This document shows, piece by piece, positions 11,509-20,956 of a stretch of DNA of 35,000 bases. Location of the stretch: the NCBI GenBank assembly GCA_002189035.1, contig NEEC01000111.1, positions 32,501-67,500 of the forward strand, read 5' to 3'. Position 1 is the stretch's first letter. Each line of letters begins with the position of its first letter. Below the pieces are notes generated by a model. The model was not told where the DNA came from and made no database searches. It worked only from the letters and a program-made list of their open reading frames with translations. A program made the translations under genes and the position numbers. Source of the stretch: Utricularia gibba. Taxonomy: Eukaryota > Streptophyta > Magnoliopsida > Lamiales > Lentibulariaceae.

Positions 11509-11683
11509 GGCCATTCTGGACGAGCCATCGCCTAGCATGCTCGAGCGCGGCGTGCGTCCCGCGCGAGGCCATGCCCGCCCATGTCCGAGCATGGCGCGCG
11601 GGCGGGCGTCCCGCGGGAGACATTCCCCGCCCATGTCCGAGCATGGCGTGCAAGCGGGCGTCCCTTGTGAGTCATTCCCCGCG

Positions 11684-11697
11684 CATGCTCGAGCATG
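11684..11697. other. Perfect 14-bp palindrome in m4
   Basis: CATGCTCGAGCATG is its own reverse complement and holds an XhoI core. It recurs at the start of m4 in nearly every unit. It could be a dimeric protein site or merely a by-product of monomer sequence. Confidence 0.9.
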
Positions 11698-11838
11698 GCG
11701 TGCGGGCGGGCGTCCCGCGCGAGGCCATCCCCGCGCATGTTCGATCATGGCGTGCGGGGGGCGTCCCGCGCGAGGCCATGCCCGCCCATGTCCGAGCATG
11801 GCGTGCGGGCGGGCGTCCCGTGGGAGTCATTCCCCGCG

Positions 11839-11852
11839 CATGCTCGAGCATG
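11839..11852. other. Perfect 14-bp palindrome in m7
   Basis: Second copy of CATGCTCGAGCATG in the unit, 155 bp after the m4 copy. m5 and m6, between them, carry imperfect versions with TTCGAT and TCCGAG cores. Confidence 0.9.
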
Positions 11853-12030
11853 GCGCGCGGGCGGCCGTCCCGCGCGAGACATTCCCCGCGCATGCTGGAG
11901 CAAGGCGTGCGGGCGGGCGTCCATGGCGAGTCACCGCCCCACGCATGGCGTGCGGACGCCCGTCCCGCGCGAGACATCGAACGTGCTTGCTCGAGCATCT
12001 TGAGGGGGAACCCACCCCTACTCGCCCCGA

Positions 12031-12047
12031 TGGAGGTGCTGCCTCCA
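12031..12047. other. Linker hairpin
   Basis: TGGAGG and CCTCCA pair across a 5-base loop (TGCTG). It is conserved in the regular units and absent from the divergent unit -1. Confidence 0.75.
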
Positions 12048-12125
12048 CGCCATGCCCACGGAGCCGGCGCCGCACGCCTGGGGCACACCGCCCCCCGAGG
12101 GTGGGCCGGGTGCCTCTCGAGACAC

Positions 12126-12145
12126 CTCCCCCCTCAAGAAGGGAG
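12126..12145. other. CTCCC/GGGAG inverted repeat
   Basis: Five-base arms around a 10-base loop in half-repeat 1, repeated in half-repeat 2. It is weak alone but strictly conserved. Confidence 0.5.
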
Positions 12146-12188
12146 AACATGCCAAAACCCAGGTGGCGGCACTGGACATCCAAATGTT

Positions 12189-12209
12189 GAAAAAAGCGTG
12201 GCTTTTTTC
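12189..12209. other. A-tract/T-tract perfect hairpin
   Basis: GAAAAAAGC (12189-12197) and GCTTTTTTC (12201-12209) form a 9-bp perfect stem with loop GTG. It is present in half-repeat 1 of nearly every unit (for example 1515-1535). On the + strand it resembles a stem followed within the right arm by a T-run, as in a terminator. Function is not shown. Confidence 0.85.
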
Positions 12210-12346
12210 GGTGGGCCACAAGGCGCCCCGAGGGTGGGCCCAGTGCCTCCAGAGACACCTCCCCCCTCAAGAAGGGAGATCATGCCAAAAGGGAGGTGGC
12301 GGCACTGGACATCCAAATGCCCAAAAAAGCATGACTTTTCTCGAAA

Positions 12347-13106
12347 GGCCATTCTGGACGAGCCATCGCCTAGCATGCTCGAGCGCGGCGTGCGTCCCGC
12401 GCGAGGCCATGCCCGCCCATGTCCGAGCATGGCGCGCGGGCGGGCGTCCCGCGGGAGACATTCCCCGCCCATGTCGAGCATGGCGTGCAAGCGGCGTCCC
12501 TTGTGAGTCATTCCCGCGCATGCTCGAGCATGGCGTGCGGCGGGCGTCCCGCGCGAGGCCATCCCGCGCATGTTCGATCATGGCGTGCGGGGGGCGTTGC
12601 CCGCCCATGTCCGAGCATGGCGTGCGGGCGGGCGTCCCGGCATTCCCCGCGCATGCTCGAGCATGGCGCGCGGGCGGCCGTCCGCGCGAGACATTCCCCG
12701 CGCATGCCCGTGCGGGCCACGCCCGTCCGCGCGAGACATCGAACGTGCTTGCTCGAGCATCTTGAGGGGGAACCCACCCCTACTCGCCCCGATGGAGGTG
12801 CTGCCTCCACGCCATGCCCACGGAGCCGGCGCGCACGCCTGGGGCACACCGCCCCCCGAGGGTGGGCCGGGTGCCTCTCGAGACACCTCCCCCCTCAAGA
12901 AGGGAGAACATGCCAAAACCCAGGTGGCGGCACTGGACATCCAAATGTTGAAAAAAGCGTGGCTTTTTTCGGTGGGCCACAAGGCGCCCCGAGGGTGGGC
13001 CCAGTGCCTCCAGAGACACCTCCCCCTCAAGAAGGGAGATCATGCCAAAAGGGAGGTGGCGGCACTGGACATCCAAATGCCCAAAAAAGCATGACTTTTC
13101 TCGAAA
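12347..13106 (+). repeat. Unit 14, short, probably type A, 760 bp
   Basis: Several internal losses: m5 runs ggggggcgttgcccgcc near 12590, m6 ends cccggcattcc, and m8 is reduced to catgcccgtgcgggcc near 12704. One catgtccgag monomer after m5 favours A. Confidence 0.75.
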
Positions 13107-13868
13107 GGCCATTCTGGACGAGCCATCGCCTAGCATGCTCGAGCGCGGCGTGCGTCCGCGCGAGGCCATGCCCGCCCATGTCCGAGCATGCGCGCGGCGG
13201 GCGTCCCGGGAGACATTCCCCGCCCATGTCCGAGCATGGCGTGCAAGCGGGCGTCCCTTGTGAGTCATTCCCCGCGCATGCTCGAGCATGGCGTGCGGGC
13301 GGGCGTCCCGCGCGAGGCCATCCCGCGCATGTTCGATCATGGCGTGCGGGCGGGCGTCCCGCGCGATTCCCCGCCATGTCCGAGCATGGTGCGGGCGGCG
13401 TCCCGCATTCCCGCGCATGCTCGAGCATGGCGCGCGGGCGGCCGTCCGCGAGACATTCCCGCGCATGGCGTGCGCCCGTCGCCGCGTCCCGCGCGAGACA
13501 TCGAACGTGCTTGCTCGAGCATCTTGAGGGGGAACCCACCCCTACTCGCCCCGATGGAGGTGCTGCCTCCACGCCATGCCCACGGAGCCGGCGCCGCACG
13601 CCTGGGGCACACCGCCCCCGAGGGTGGGCCGGGTGCCTCTCGAGACACCTCCCCCCTCAAGAAGGGAGAACATGCCAAAACCCAGGTGGCGGCACTGGAC
13701 ATCCAAATGTTGAAAAAAGCGTGGCTTTTTTCGGTGGGCCACAAGGCGCCCCGAGGGTGGGCCCAGTGCCTCCAGAGACACCTCCCCCTCAAGAAGGGAG
13801 ATCATGCCAAAAGGGAGGTGGCGGCACTGGACATCCAAATGCCCAAAAAAGCATGACTTTTCTCGAAA
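13107..13868 (+). repeat. Unit 15, short, probably type B, 762 bp
   Basis: m5 and m6a appear fused (gcgtgcgggcgggcgtccc then gcgcgattccccgcc) near 13340-13375, followed by a reduced m6b (catggtgcggg). m8 is absent. m2 is also clipped near 13190. Confidence 0.72.
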
Positions 13869-14145
13869 GGCCATTCTGGACGAGCCATCGCCTAGCATGC
13901 TCGAGCGCGGCGTGCGTCCCGCGCGAGGCCATGCCCGCCCATGTCCGAGCATCCAAATGCGGGCGGGCGTCCCGAAAAGAAGCGTGGCTTTTGTTCCGAG
14001 CATGGCGCCAAGCGGCGCGTCCCTTGTGAGCCAGTTCCCGCGCGCAGAGACAGCATCTCCCCCCTCAAGAAGCGGAGCGTCATGCCAGGGGAGGTGGCGG
14101 CACTGGACGCGCAAATGCCCAAGATCAGCATGACGTGGGGGGAAA
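13869..14145 (+). repeat. Unit 16, chimeric 277-bp unit
   Basis: The leader and m1 are normal to 13949. From 13950 the sequence interleaves two phases of the unit: catgtccgag runs into catccaaatg, then gcgggcgggcgtcccgaaaag, agcgtggctttt, tccgagcatggcgcc, cgtcccttgtgag, then a distorted half-repeat 2 (catctcccccctcaagaagcgg). The end reads gacgtggggggaaagg instead of gacttttctcgaaagg. Confidence 0.85.
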
Positions 14146-14971
14146 GGCCATTCTGGACGAGCCATCGCCTAGCATGCTCGAGCGCGGCGTGCGTCCCGCG
14201 CGAGGCCATGCCCGCCCATGTCCGAGCATGGCGCGCGGCGGCGTCCGCGGGAGACATTCCCCGCCCATGTCCGAGCATGGCGTGCAAGCGGGCGTCCCTT
14301 GTGAGTCATTCCCCGCCATGCTCGAGCATGGCGTGCGGGCGGGCGTCCCGCGCGAGGCCATCCCCGCGCATGTTCGATCATGGCGTGCGGGGGGCGTCCC
14401 GCGCGAGCCATGCCCGCCCATGTCCGAGCATGGCGTGCGGGCGGGCGTCCCGGGAGTCATTCCCCGCGCATGCTCGAGCATGGCGCGCGGGCGGCCGTCC
14501 CGCGCGAGACATTCCCCGCGCATGCTGAGCAAGGCGTGCGGGCGGGCGTCCATGGCGAGTCACCGCCCCGCATGGCGTGCGGACGCCCGTCCCGCGCGAG
14601 ACATCGAACGTGCTTGCTCGAGCATCTTGAGGGGGAACCCACCCCTACTCGCCCCGATGGAGGTGCTGCCTCCACGCCATGCCCACGGAGCCGGCGCCGC
14701 ACGCCTGGGGCACACCGCCCCCGAGGGTGGGCCGGGTGCCTCTCGAGACACCTCCCCCTCAAGAAGGGAGAACATGCCAAAACCCAGGTGGCGGCACTGG
14801 ACATCCAAATGTTGAAAAAAGCGTGGCTTTTTTCGGTGGGCCACAAGGCGCCCCGAGGGTGGGCCCAGTGCCTCCAGAGACACCTCCCCCCTCAAGAAGG
14901 GAGATCATGCCAAAAGGGAGGTGGCGGCACTGGACATCCAAATGCCCAAAAAAGCATGACTTTTCTCGAAA
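14146..14971 (+). repeat. Unit 17, type A, 826 bp
   Basis: A markers are present; m6 is ccgggagtcatt and m8 has the ctgagcaagg form. m8 ends accgccccgcatgg as in unit 6. Confidence 0.9.
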
Positions 14972-15799
14972 GGCCATTCTGGACGAGCCATCGCCTAGCA
15001 TGCTCGAGCGCGGCGTGCGTCCCGCGCGAGGCCATGCCCGCCCATGTCCGAGCATGGCGCGCGGGCGGGCGTCCCGCGGGAGACATTCCCCGCCCATGTC
15101 CGAGCATGGCGTGCAAGCGGGCGTCCCTTGTGAGTCATTCCCCGCGCATGCTCGAGCATGGCGTGCGGCGGGCGTCCCGCGCGAGGCCATCCCCGCGCAT
15201 GTTCGATCATGGCGTGCGGGGGGCGTCCCGCGCGAGGCCATGCCCGCCCATGTCCGAGCATGGCGTGCGGGCGGGCGTCCCGTGGGAGTCATTCCCCGCG
15301 CATGCTCGAGCATGGCGCGCGGGCGGCCGTCCCGCGCGAGACATTCCCGCGCATGCTCGAGCAAGGCGTGCGGGCGTCCATGGCGAGTCACCGCCCCACG
15401 CATGGCGTGCGGACGCCCGTCCCGCGCGAGACATCGAACGTGCTTGCTCGAGCATCTTGAGGGGAACCCACCCCTACTCGCCCCGATGGAGGTGCTGCCT
15501 CCACGCCATGCCCACGGAGCCGGCGCCGCACGCCTGGGGCACACCGCCCCCCGAGGTGGGCCGGGTGCCTCTCGAGACACCTCCCCCCTCAAGAAGGAGA
15601 ACATGCCAAAACCCAGGTGGCGGCACTGGACATCCAAATGTTGAAAAAAGCGTGGCTTTTTTCGGTGGGCCACAAGGCGCCCCGAGGGTGGGCCCAGTGC
15701 CTCCAGAGACACCTCCCCCTCAAGAAGGGAGATCATGCCAAAAGGGAGGTGGCGGCACTGGACATCCAAATGCCCAAAAAAGCATGACTTTTCTCGAAA
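14972..15799 (+). repeat. Unit 18, type A, 828 bp
   Basis: Regular A unit. m8 is shortened (gcgtgcgggcgtccatgg), and the linker has four g in cttgagggg. Confidence 0.92.
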
Positions 15800-16628
15800 G
15801 GCCATTCTGGACGAGCCATCGCCTAGCATGCTCGAGCGCGGCGTGCGTCCCGCGCGAGGCCATGCCCGCCCATGTCCGAGCATGGCGCGCGGGCGGGCGT
15901 CCCGCGGGAGACATTCCCCGCCCATGTCCGAGCATGGCGTGCAAGCGGGCGTCCCTTGTGAGTCATTCCCCGCGCATGCTCGAGCATGGCGTGCGGCGGG
16001 CGTCCCGCGCGAGGCCATCCCCGCGCATGTTCGATCATGGCGTGCGGGGGGGCGTCCCGCGCGAGGCCATGCCCGCCCATGTCCGAGCATGGCGTGCGTC
16101 CCGTGGGAGTCATTCCCCGCGCATGCTCGAGCATGGCGCGCGGGCGGCCGTCCCGCGCGAGACATTCCCCGCGCATGCTCGAGCAAGGCGTGCGGGCGGG
16201 CGTCCATGGCGAGTCACCGCCCCACGCATGCGCGCGGACGCCCGTCCCGCGCGAGACATCGAACGTGCTTGCTCGAGCATCTTGAGGGGGAACCCACCCC
16301 TACTCGCCCCGATGGAGGTGCTGCCTCCACGCCATGCCCACGGAGCCGGCGCCGCACGCCTGGGGCACACCGCCCCCCGAGGGTGGGCCGGGTGCCTCTC
16401 GAGACACCTCCCCCCTCAAGAAGGGAGAACATGCCAAAACCCAGGTGGCGGCACTGGACATCCAAATGTTGAAAAAAGCGTGGCTTTTTTCGGTGGGCCA
16501 CAAGGCGCCCCGAGGGTGGGCCCAGTGCCTCCAGAGACACCTCCCCCCTCAAGAAGGGAGATCATGCCAAAAGGGAGGTGGCGGCACTGGACATCCAAAT
16601 GCCCAAAAAAGCATGACTTTTCTCGAAA
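15800..16628 (+). repeat. Unit 19, type A, 829 bp
   Basis: Regular A unit. m6 is clipped (catggcgtgcgtcccgtggg) and m9 begins catgcgcgcgg. Confidence 0.92.
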
Positions 16629-17457
16629 GGCCATTCTGGACGAGCCATCGCCTAGCATGCTCGAGCGCGGCGTGCGTCCGCGCGAGGCCATGCCCGCCCA
16701 TGTCCGAGCATGGCGCGCGGGCGGGCGTCCCGCGGGAGACATTCCCCGCCCATGTCCGAGCATGGCGTGCAAGCGGGCGTCCCTTGTGAGTCATTCCCCG
16801 CGCATGCTCGAGCATGGCGTGCGGGCGGGCGTCCCGCGCGAGGCCATCCCCGCGCATGTTCGATCATGGCGTGCGGGGGGCGTCCCGCGCGAGCCATGCC
16901 GCCCATGTCCGAGCATGGCGCGCGGGCGGGCGTCCCGCGCGAGACATTCCCCCCCATGTCCGAGCATGGCGTGCGGCGGGCGTCCGCGCGAGACATTCCC
17001 CGCGCATGCTCGAGCATGGCGCGCGGGCGGCCGTCCCCGCGCGAGACATTCCCCGCGCATGGCGTGCGGACGCCCGTCCCGCGCGAGACATCGAACGTGC
17101 TTGCTCGAGCATCTTGAGGGGAACCCACCCCTACTCGCCCCGATGGAGGTGCTGCCTCCACGCCATGCCCACGGAGCCGGCGCCGCACGCCTGGGGCACA
17201 CCGCCCCCGAGGGTGGGCCGGGTGCCTCTCGAGACACCTCCCCCTCAAGAAGGGAGAACATGCCAAAACCCAGGTGGCGGCACTGGACATCCAAATGTTG
17301 AAAAAAGCGTGGCTTTTTTCGGTGGGCCACAAGGCGCCCCGAGGGTGGGCCCAGTGCCTCCAGAGACACCTCCCCCCTCAAGAAGGGAGATCATGCCAAA
17401 AGGGAGGTGGCGGCACTGGACATCCAAATGCCCAAAAAAGCATGACTTTTCTCGAAA
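16629..17457 (+). repeat. Unit 20, type B, 829 bp
   Basis: m6a and m6b are present and m8 is absent. m5/m6a reads gcgagccatgccgccc. Confidence 0.92.
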
Positions 17458-18244
17458 GGCCATTCTGGACGAGCCATCGCCTAGCATGCTCGAGCGCGGC
17501 GTGCGTCCCGCGCGAGGCCATGCCCGCCCATGTCCGAGCATGGCGCGCGGGCGGGCGTCCCGCGGGAGACATTCCCCGCCCATGTCCGAGCATGGCGTGC
17601 AAGCGGGCGTCCCTTGTGAGTCATTCCCCGCGCATGCTCGAGCATGGCGTGGGCGGGCGTCCGCGCGAGGCCATCCCCGCGCATGTTCGATCATGGCGTG
17701 CGGGGGCGTCCCGCGCGCCATGCCGCCCATGTCCGAGCATGGCGCGCGCGGGCGTCCCGCGCGAGACATTCCCCGCCCATGTCCGAGCATGGCGTGCGGG
17801 CGGGGCGTCCCGCGCGAGACATTCCCCGCGCATGCTCGAGCATGTGCGAGCCGCGCAGACGCCCGTCCCCGCGAGACATCGAACGTGCTTGCTCGAGCAT
17901 CTTGAGGGGAACCCACCCCTACTCGCCCCGATGGAGGTGCTGCCTCCACGCCATGCCCACGGAGCCGGCGCCGCACGCCTGGGGCACACCGCCCCCGAGG
18001 GTGGGCCGGGTGCCTCTCGAGACACCTCCCCCCTCAAGAAGGGAGAACATGCCAAAACCCAGGTGGCGGCACTGGACATCCAAATGTTGAAAAAAGCGTG
18101 GCTTTTTTCGGTGGGCCACAAGCGCCCCGAGGTGGGCCCAGTGCCTCCAGAGACACCTCCCCCCTCAAGAAGGGAGATCATGCCAAAAGGGAGGTGGCGG
18201 CACTGGACATCCAAATGCCCAAAAAAGCATGACTTTTCTCGAAA
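17458..18244 (+). repeat. Unit 21, type B, 787 bp
   Basis: m6a and m6b are present. m7 and m9 are fused through a deletion near 17843-17862 (gagcatgtgcgagccgcgcagacgcc), removing most of m7 and the start of m9. Confidence 0.87.
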
Positions 18245-19054
18245 GGCCATTCTGGACGAGCCATCGCCTAGCATGCTCGAGCGCGGCGTGCGTCCCGCGC
18301 GAGGCCATGCCCGCCCATGTCCGAGCATGGCGCGCGGGCGGGCGTCCCGCGGAGACATTCCCCGCCCATGTCCGAGCATGGCGTGCAAGCGGGCGTCCCT
18401 TGTGAGTCATTCCCGCGCATGCTCGAGCATGCGTGCGGGCGGGCGTCCGCGCGAGGCCATCCCCGCGCATGTTCGATCATGGCGTGCGGGGGGCGTCCCG
18501 CGCGAGCCATGCCCGCCCATGTCCGAGCATGGCGCGCGGGCGGGCGTCCCGCGCGAGACACATGCGAGCATGGCGGCGCGGGCGTCCCGCGCAGACATTC
18601 CCCGCGCATGCTCGAGCATGGCGCGCGGGCGGGCCGTCCGCGCGAGACATTCCCCGCGCATGGCGTGCGGACGTCCCGCGCGAGACATCGAACGTGCTTG
18701 CTCGAGCATCTTGAGGGGAACCCACCCCTACTCGCCCCGATGGAGGTGCTGCCTCCACGCCATGCCCACGGAGCCGGCGCCGCACGCCTGGGGCACACCG
18801 CCCCCGAGGGTGGGCCGGGTGCCTCTCGAGACACCTCCCCCCTCAAGAAGGGAGAACATGCCAAAACCCAGGTGGCGGCACTGGACATCCAAATGTTGAA
18901 AAAAGCGTGGCTTTTTTCGGTGGGCCACAAGGCGCCCCGAGGGTGGGCCCAGTGCCTCCAGAGACACCTCCCCCCTCAAGAAGGGAGATCATGCCAAAAG
19001 GGAGTGGCGGCACTGGACATCCAAATGCCCAAAAAAGCATGACTTTTCTCGAAA
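18245..19054 (+). repeat. Unit 22, type B, 810 bp
   Basis: m6a is present but m6b is broken (gagacacatgcgagcatgg) near 18556-18575. m8 is absent and m9 is clipped (gcggacgtcccg). Confidence 0.87.
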
Positions 19055-19874
19055 GGCCATTCTGGACGAGCCATCGCCTAGCATGCTCGAGCGCGGCGTG
19101 CGTCCCGCGCGAGGCCATGCCCGCCCATGTCCGAGCATGGCCGCGGGCGGCGTCCCGCGGGAGACATTCCCCGCCCATGTCCGAGCATGGCGTGCAAGCG
19201 GGCGTCCCTTGTGAGTCATTCCCCGCGCATGCTCGAGCATGGCGTGCGGGCGGGCGTCCCGCGCGAGGCCATCCCCGCGCATGTTCGATCATGGCGGCGG
19301 GGGCGTCCCGCGCGAGGCCATGCCCGCCCATGTCCGAGCATGGCGTGCGGCGGGCGTCCCGTGGGAGTCATTCCCCGCGCATGCTCGAGCATGGCGCGCG
19401 GGCGGCCGTCCCGCGCGAGACATTCCCGCGCATGCTCGAGCAACGGCGGGCGTCCATGGCGAGTCACCGCCCCACGCATGGCGTGCGGACGCCCGTCCCG
19501 CGCGAGACATCGAACGTGCTTGCTCGAGCATCTTGAGGGGGAACCCACCCCTACTCGCCCCGATGGAGGTGCTGCCTCCACGCCATGCCCACGAGCCGGC
19601 GCCGCACGCCTGGGCACACCGCCCCCCGAGGGTGGGCCGGGTGCCTCTCGAGACACCTCCCCCCTCAAGAAGGGAGAACATGCCAAAACCCAGGTGGCGG
19701 CACTGGACATCCAAATGTTGAAAAAAGCGTGGCTTTTTTCGGTGGGCCACAAGGCGCCCCGAGGGTGGGCCCAGTGCCTCCAGAGACACCTCCCCCCTCA
19801 AGAAGGGAGATCATGCCAAAGGGAGGTGGCGGCACTGGACATCCAAATGTCAAAAAACATGACTTTTCTCGAAA
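19055..19874 (+). repeat. Unit 23, type A, 820 bp
   Basis: A markers are present with a damaged m8 (gagcaacggcgggcg). Half-repeat 2 ends tgtcaaaaaacatgac instead of tgcccaaaaaagcatgac, a private variant just before the disturbed zone. Confidence 0.88.
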
Positions 19875-20549
19875 GGCCATTCTGGACGAGCCATCGCCTA
19901 GCCCCGCGCATGCTCGAGCATGGCGTGCGGGCGGGCGTCCCGCGCGAGGCCATCCCCGCGCATGTTCGATCATGCGTGCGGGGGGCGTGCCATGCCCCCC
20001 ATGTCCGAGCATGGCGCGCGCGGGCGTCCCGCGCGAGACATTCCCGCCCATGTCCGAGCATGGCGTGCGGGCGGGCGTCCCGCGCGAGACATTCCCCGCG
20101 CATGCTCGAGCATGGCGCGCGGGGCCGTCCCGCGCGAGACATTCCCCGCGCATGGCGTGCGGACGCCCGTCCCGCGCGAGACATCGAACGTGCTTGCTCG
20201 AGCATCTTGAGGGGAACCCACCCCTACTCGCCCCGATGGAGGTGCTGCCTCCACGCCATGCCCACGGAGCCGGCGCCGCACGCCTGGGGCACACCGCCCC
20301 CGAGGGTGGGCCGGGTGCCTCTCGAGACACCTCCCCCCTCAAGAAGGGAGAACATGCCAAAACCCAGGTGGCGGCACTGGACATCCAAATGTTGAAAAAA
20401 GCGTGGCTTTTTTCGGTGGGCCACAAGGCGCCCCGAGGGTGGCCCAGTGCCTCCAGAGACACCTCCCCCTCAAGAAGGGAGATCATGCCAAAAGGGAGGT
20501 GGCGGCACTGGACATCCAAATGCCCAAAAAAGCATGACTTTTCTCGAAA
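19875..20549 (+). repeat. Unit 24, type B with m1-m3 deleted, 675 bp
   Basis: The leader ends gcctag at 19901 and continues directly with ccccgcgcatgctcgag, the m3/m4 junction. The loss matches m1+m2+m3 (about 148 bp). m6a and m6b follow; m8 is absent. Confidence 0.88.
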
Positions 20550-20956
20550 GGCCATTCTGGACGAGCCATCGCCTAGCATGCTCGAGCGCGGCGTGCGTCC
20601 CGCGCGAGGCCATGCCCGCCCATGTCCGAGCATGGCGCGCGGCGGGCGTCCGCGGGAGACATTCCCCGCCCATGTCCGAGCATGGCGTGCAAGCGGGCGT
20701 CCCTTGTGAGTCATTCCCCGCGCATGCTCGAGCATGGCGTGCGGGCGGCGTCCCGCGCGAGGCCATCCGCGCATGTTCGATCATGGCGTGCGGGGGCGTC
20801 CCGCGCGAGGCCATGCCCGCCCATGTCCGGCCCGGGCGGGCGTCCCGTGGGAGTGCCTCCAGAGACACCTCCCCCCTCAAGAAGGGAGATCATGCCAAAA
20901 GGGAGGTGGCGGCACTGGACATCCAAATGCCCAAAAAAGCATGACTTTTCTCGAAA
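20550..20956 (+). repeat. Unit 25, internal deletion, 407 bp
   Basis: m1-m5 are present. A broken m6 (catgtccggcccgggcgg, then cccgtgggagt) joins half-repeat 2 (gcctccagagac) at about 20852-20854. m7-m9, the linker and half-repeat 1 are gone. The cccgtgggag remnant suggests a type A parent. Confidence 0.88.

Larger units (their letters stand above)
11536..11999 (+). repeat. Nested ~52-bp monomer block of reference unit 13
   Basis: Nine consecutive monomers, mostly 51-53 bp, most opening with CATG-N6-CATG, then a GC stretch (gcgtgcgggcgggcgtccc) and a tail (gcgagacattccccgcg or gaggccatgcccgcc). Six-base cores differ by position: CTCGAG (m4, m7), TTCGAT (m5), TCCGAG (m2, m3, m6). The position-specific differences are kept across units, so amplification works on the whole unit, not on single monomers. 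Confidence 0.93.
11509..12346 (+). repeat. Unit 13, type A reference, 838 bp
   Basis: A complete A unit used here as the standard. Leader 11509-11535. Monomers: m1 11536-11579 (44 bp), m2 11580-11631, m3 11632-11683, m4 11684-11735, m5 11736-11786, m6 11787-11838, m7 11839-11890, m8 11891-11943, m9 11944-11999. Linker to 12096. Half-repeat 1 is 12097-12229 and half-repeat 2 is 12230-12346. Confidence 0.95.
12097..12346 (+). repeat. Paired 133-bp half-repeats of reference unit 13
   Basis: Half 1 (from 12097) and half 2 (from 12230) both begin gagggtgggcc and share cctcccccctcaagaagg, catgcc, ggtggcggcactggacatcc and an A-tract/T-tract end. They differ at fixed places (ctctcgagac vs ctccagagac; gagaacatg vs gagatcatg). 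This is an old internal duplication now copied with the unit. Confidence 0.93.

Noticed and set aside
12189-12209. Bacterial Rho-independent terminator
   Set aside because: The stem is A/T-rich, not G/C-rich, there are no upstream genes, and the context is a eukaryote-like tandem array. It is kept only as a hairpin of unknown role.
14380-17301. 973-codon open frame on the + strand as a gene
   Set aside because: It spans more than three tandem units, changes the translated frame of the same DNA from unit to unit, has no domain, and overlaps long frames on the other strand. It is low-complexity translation of GC-rich repeat.
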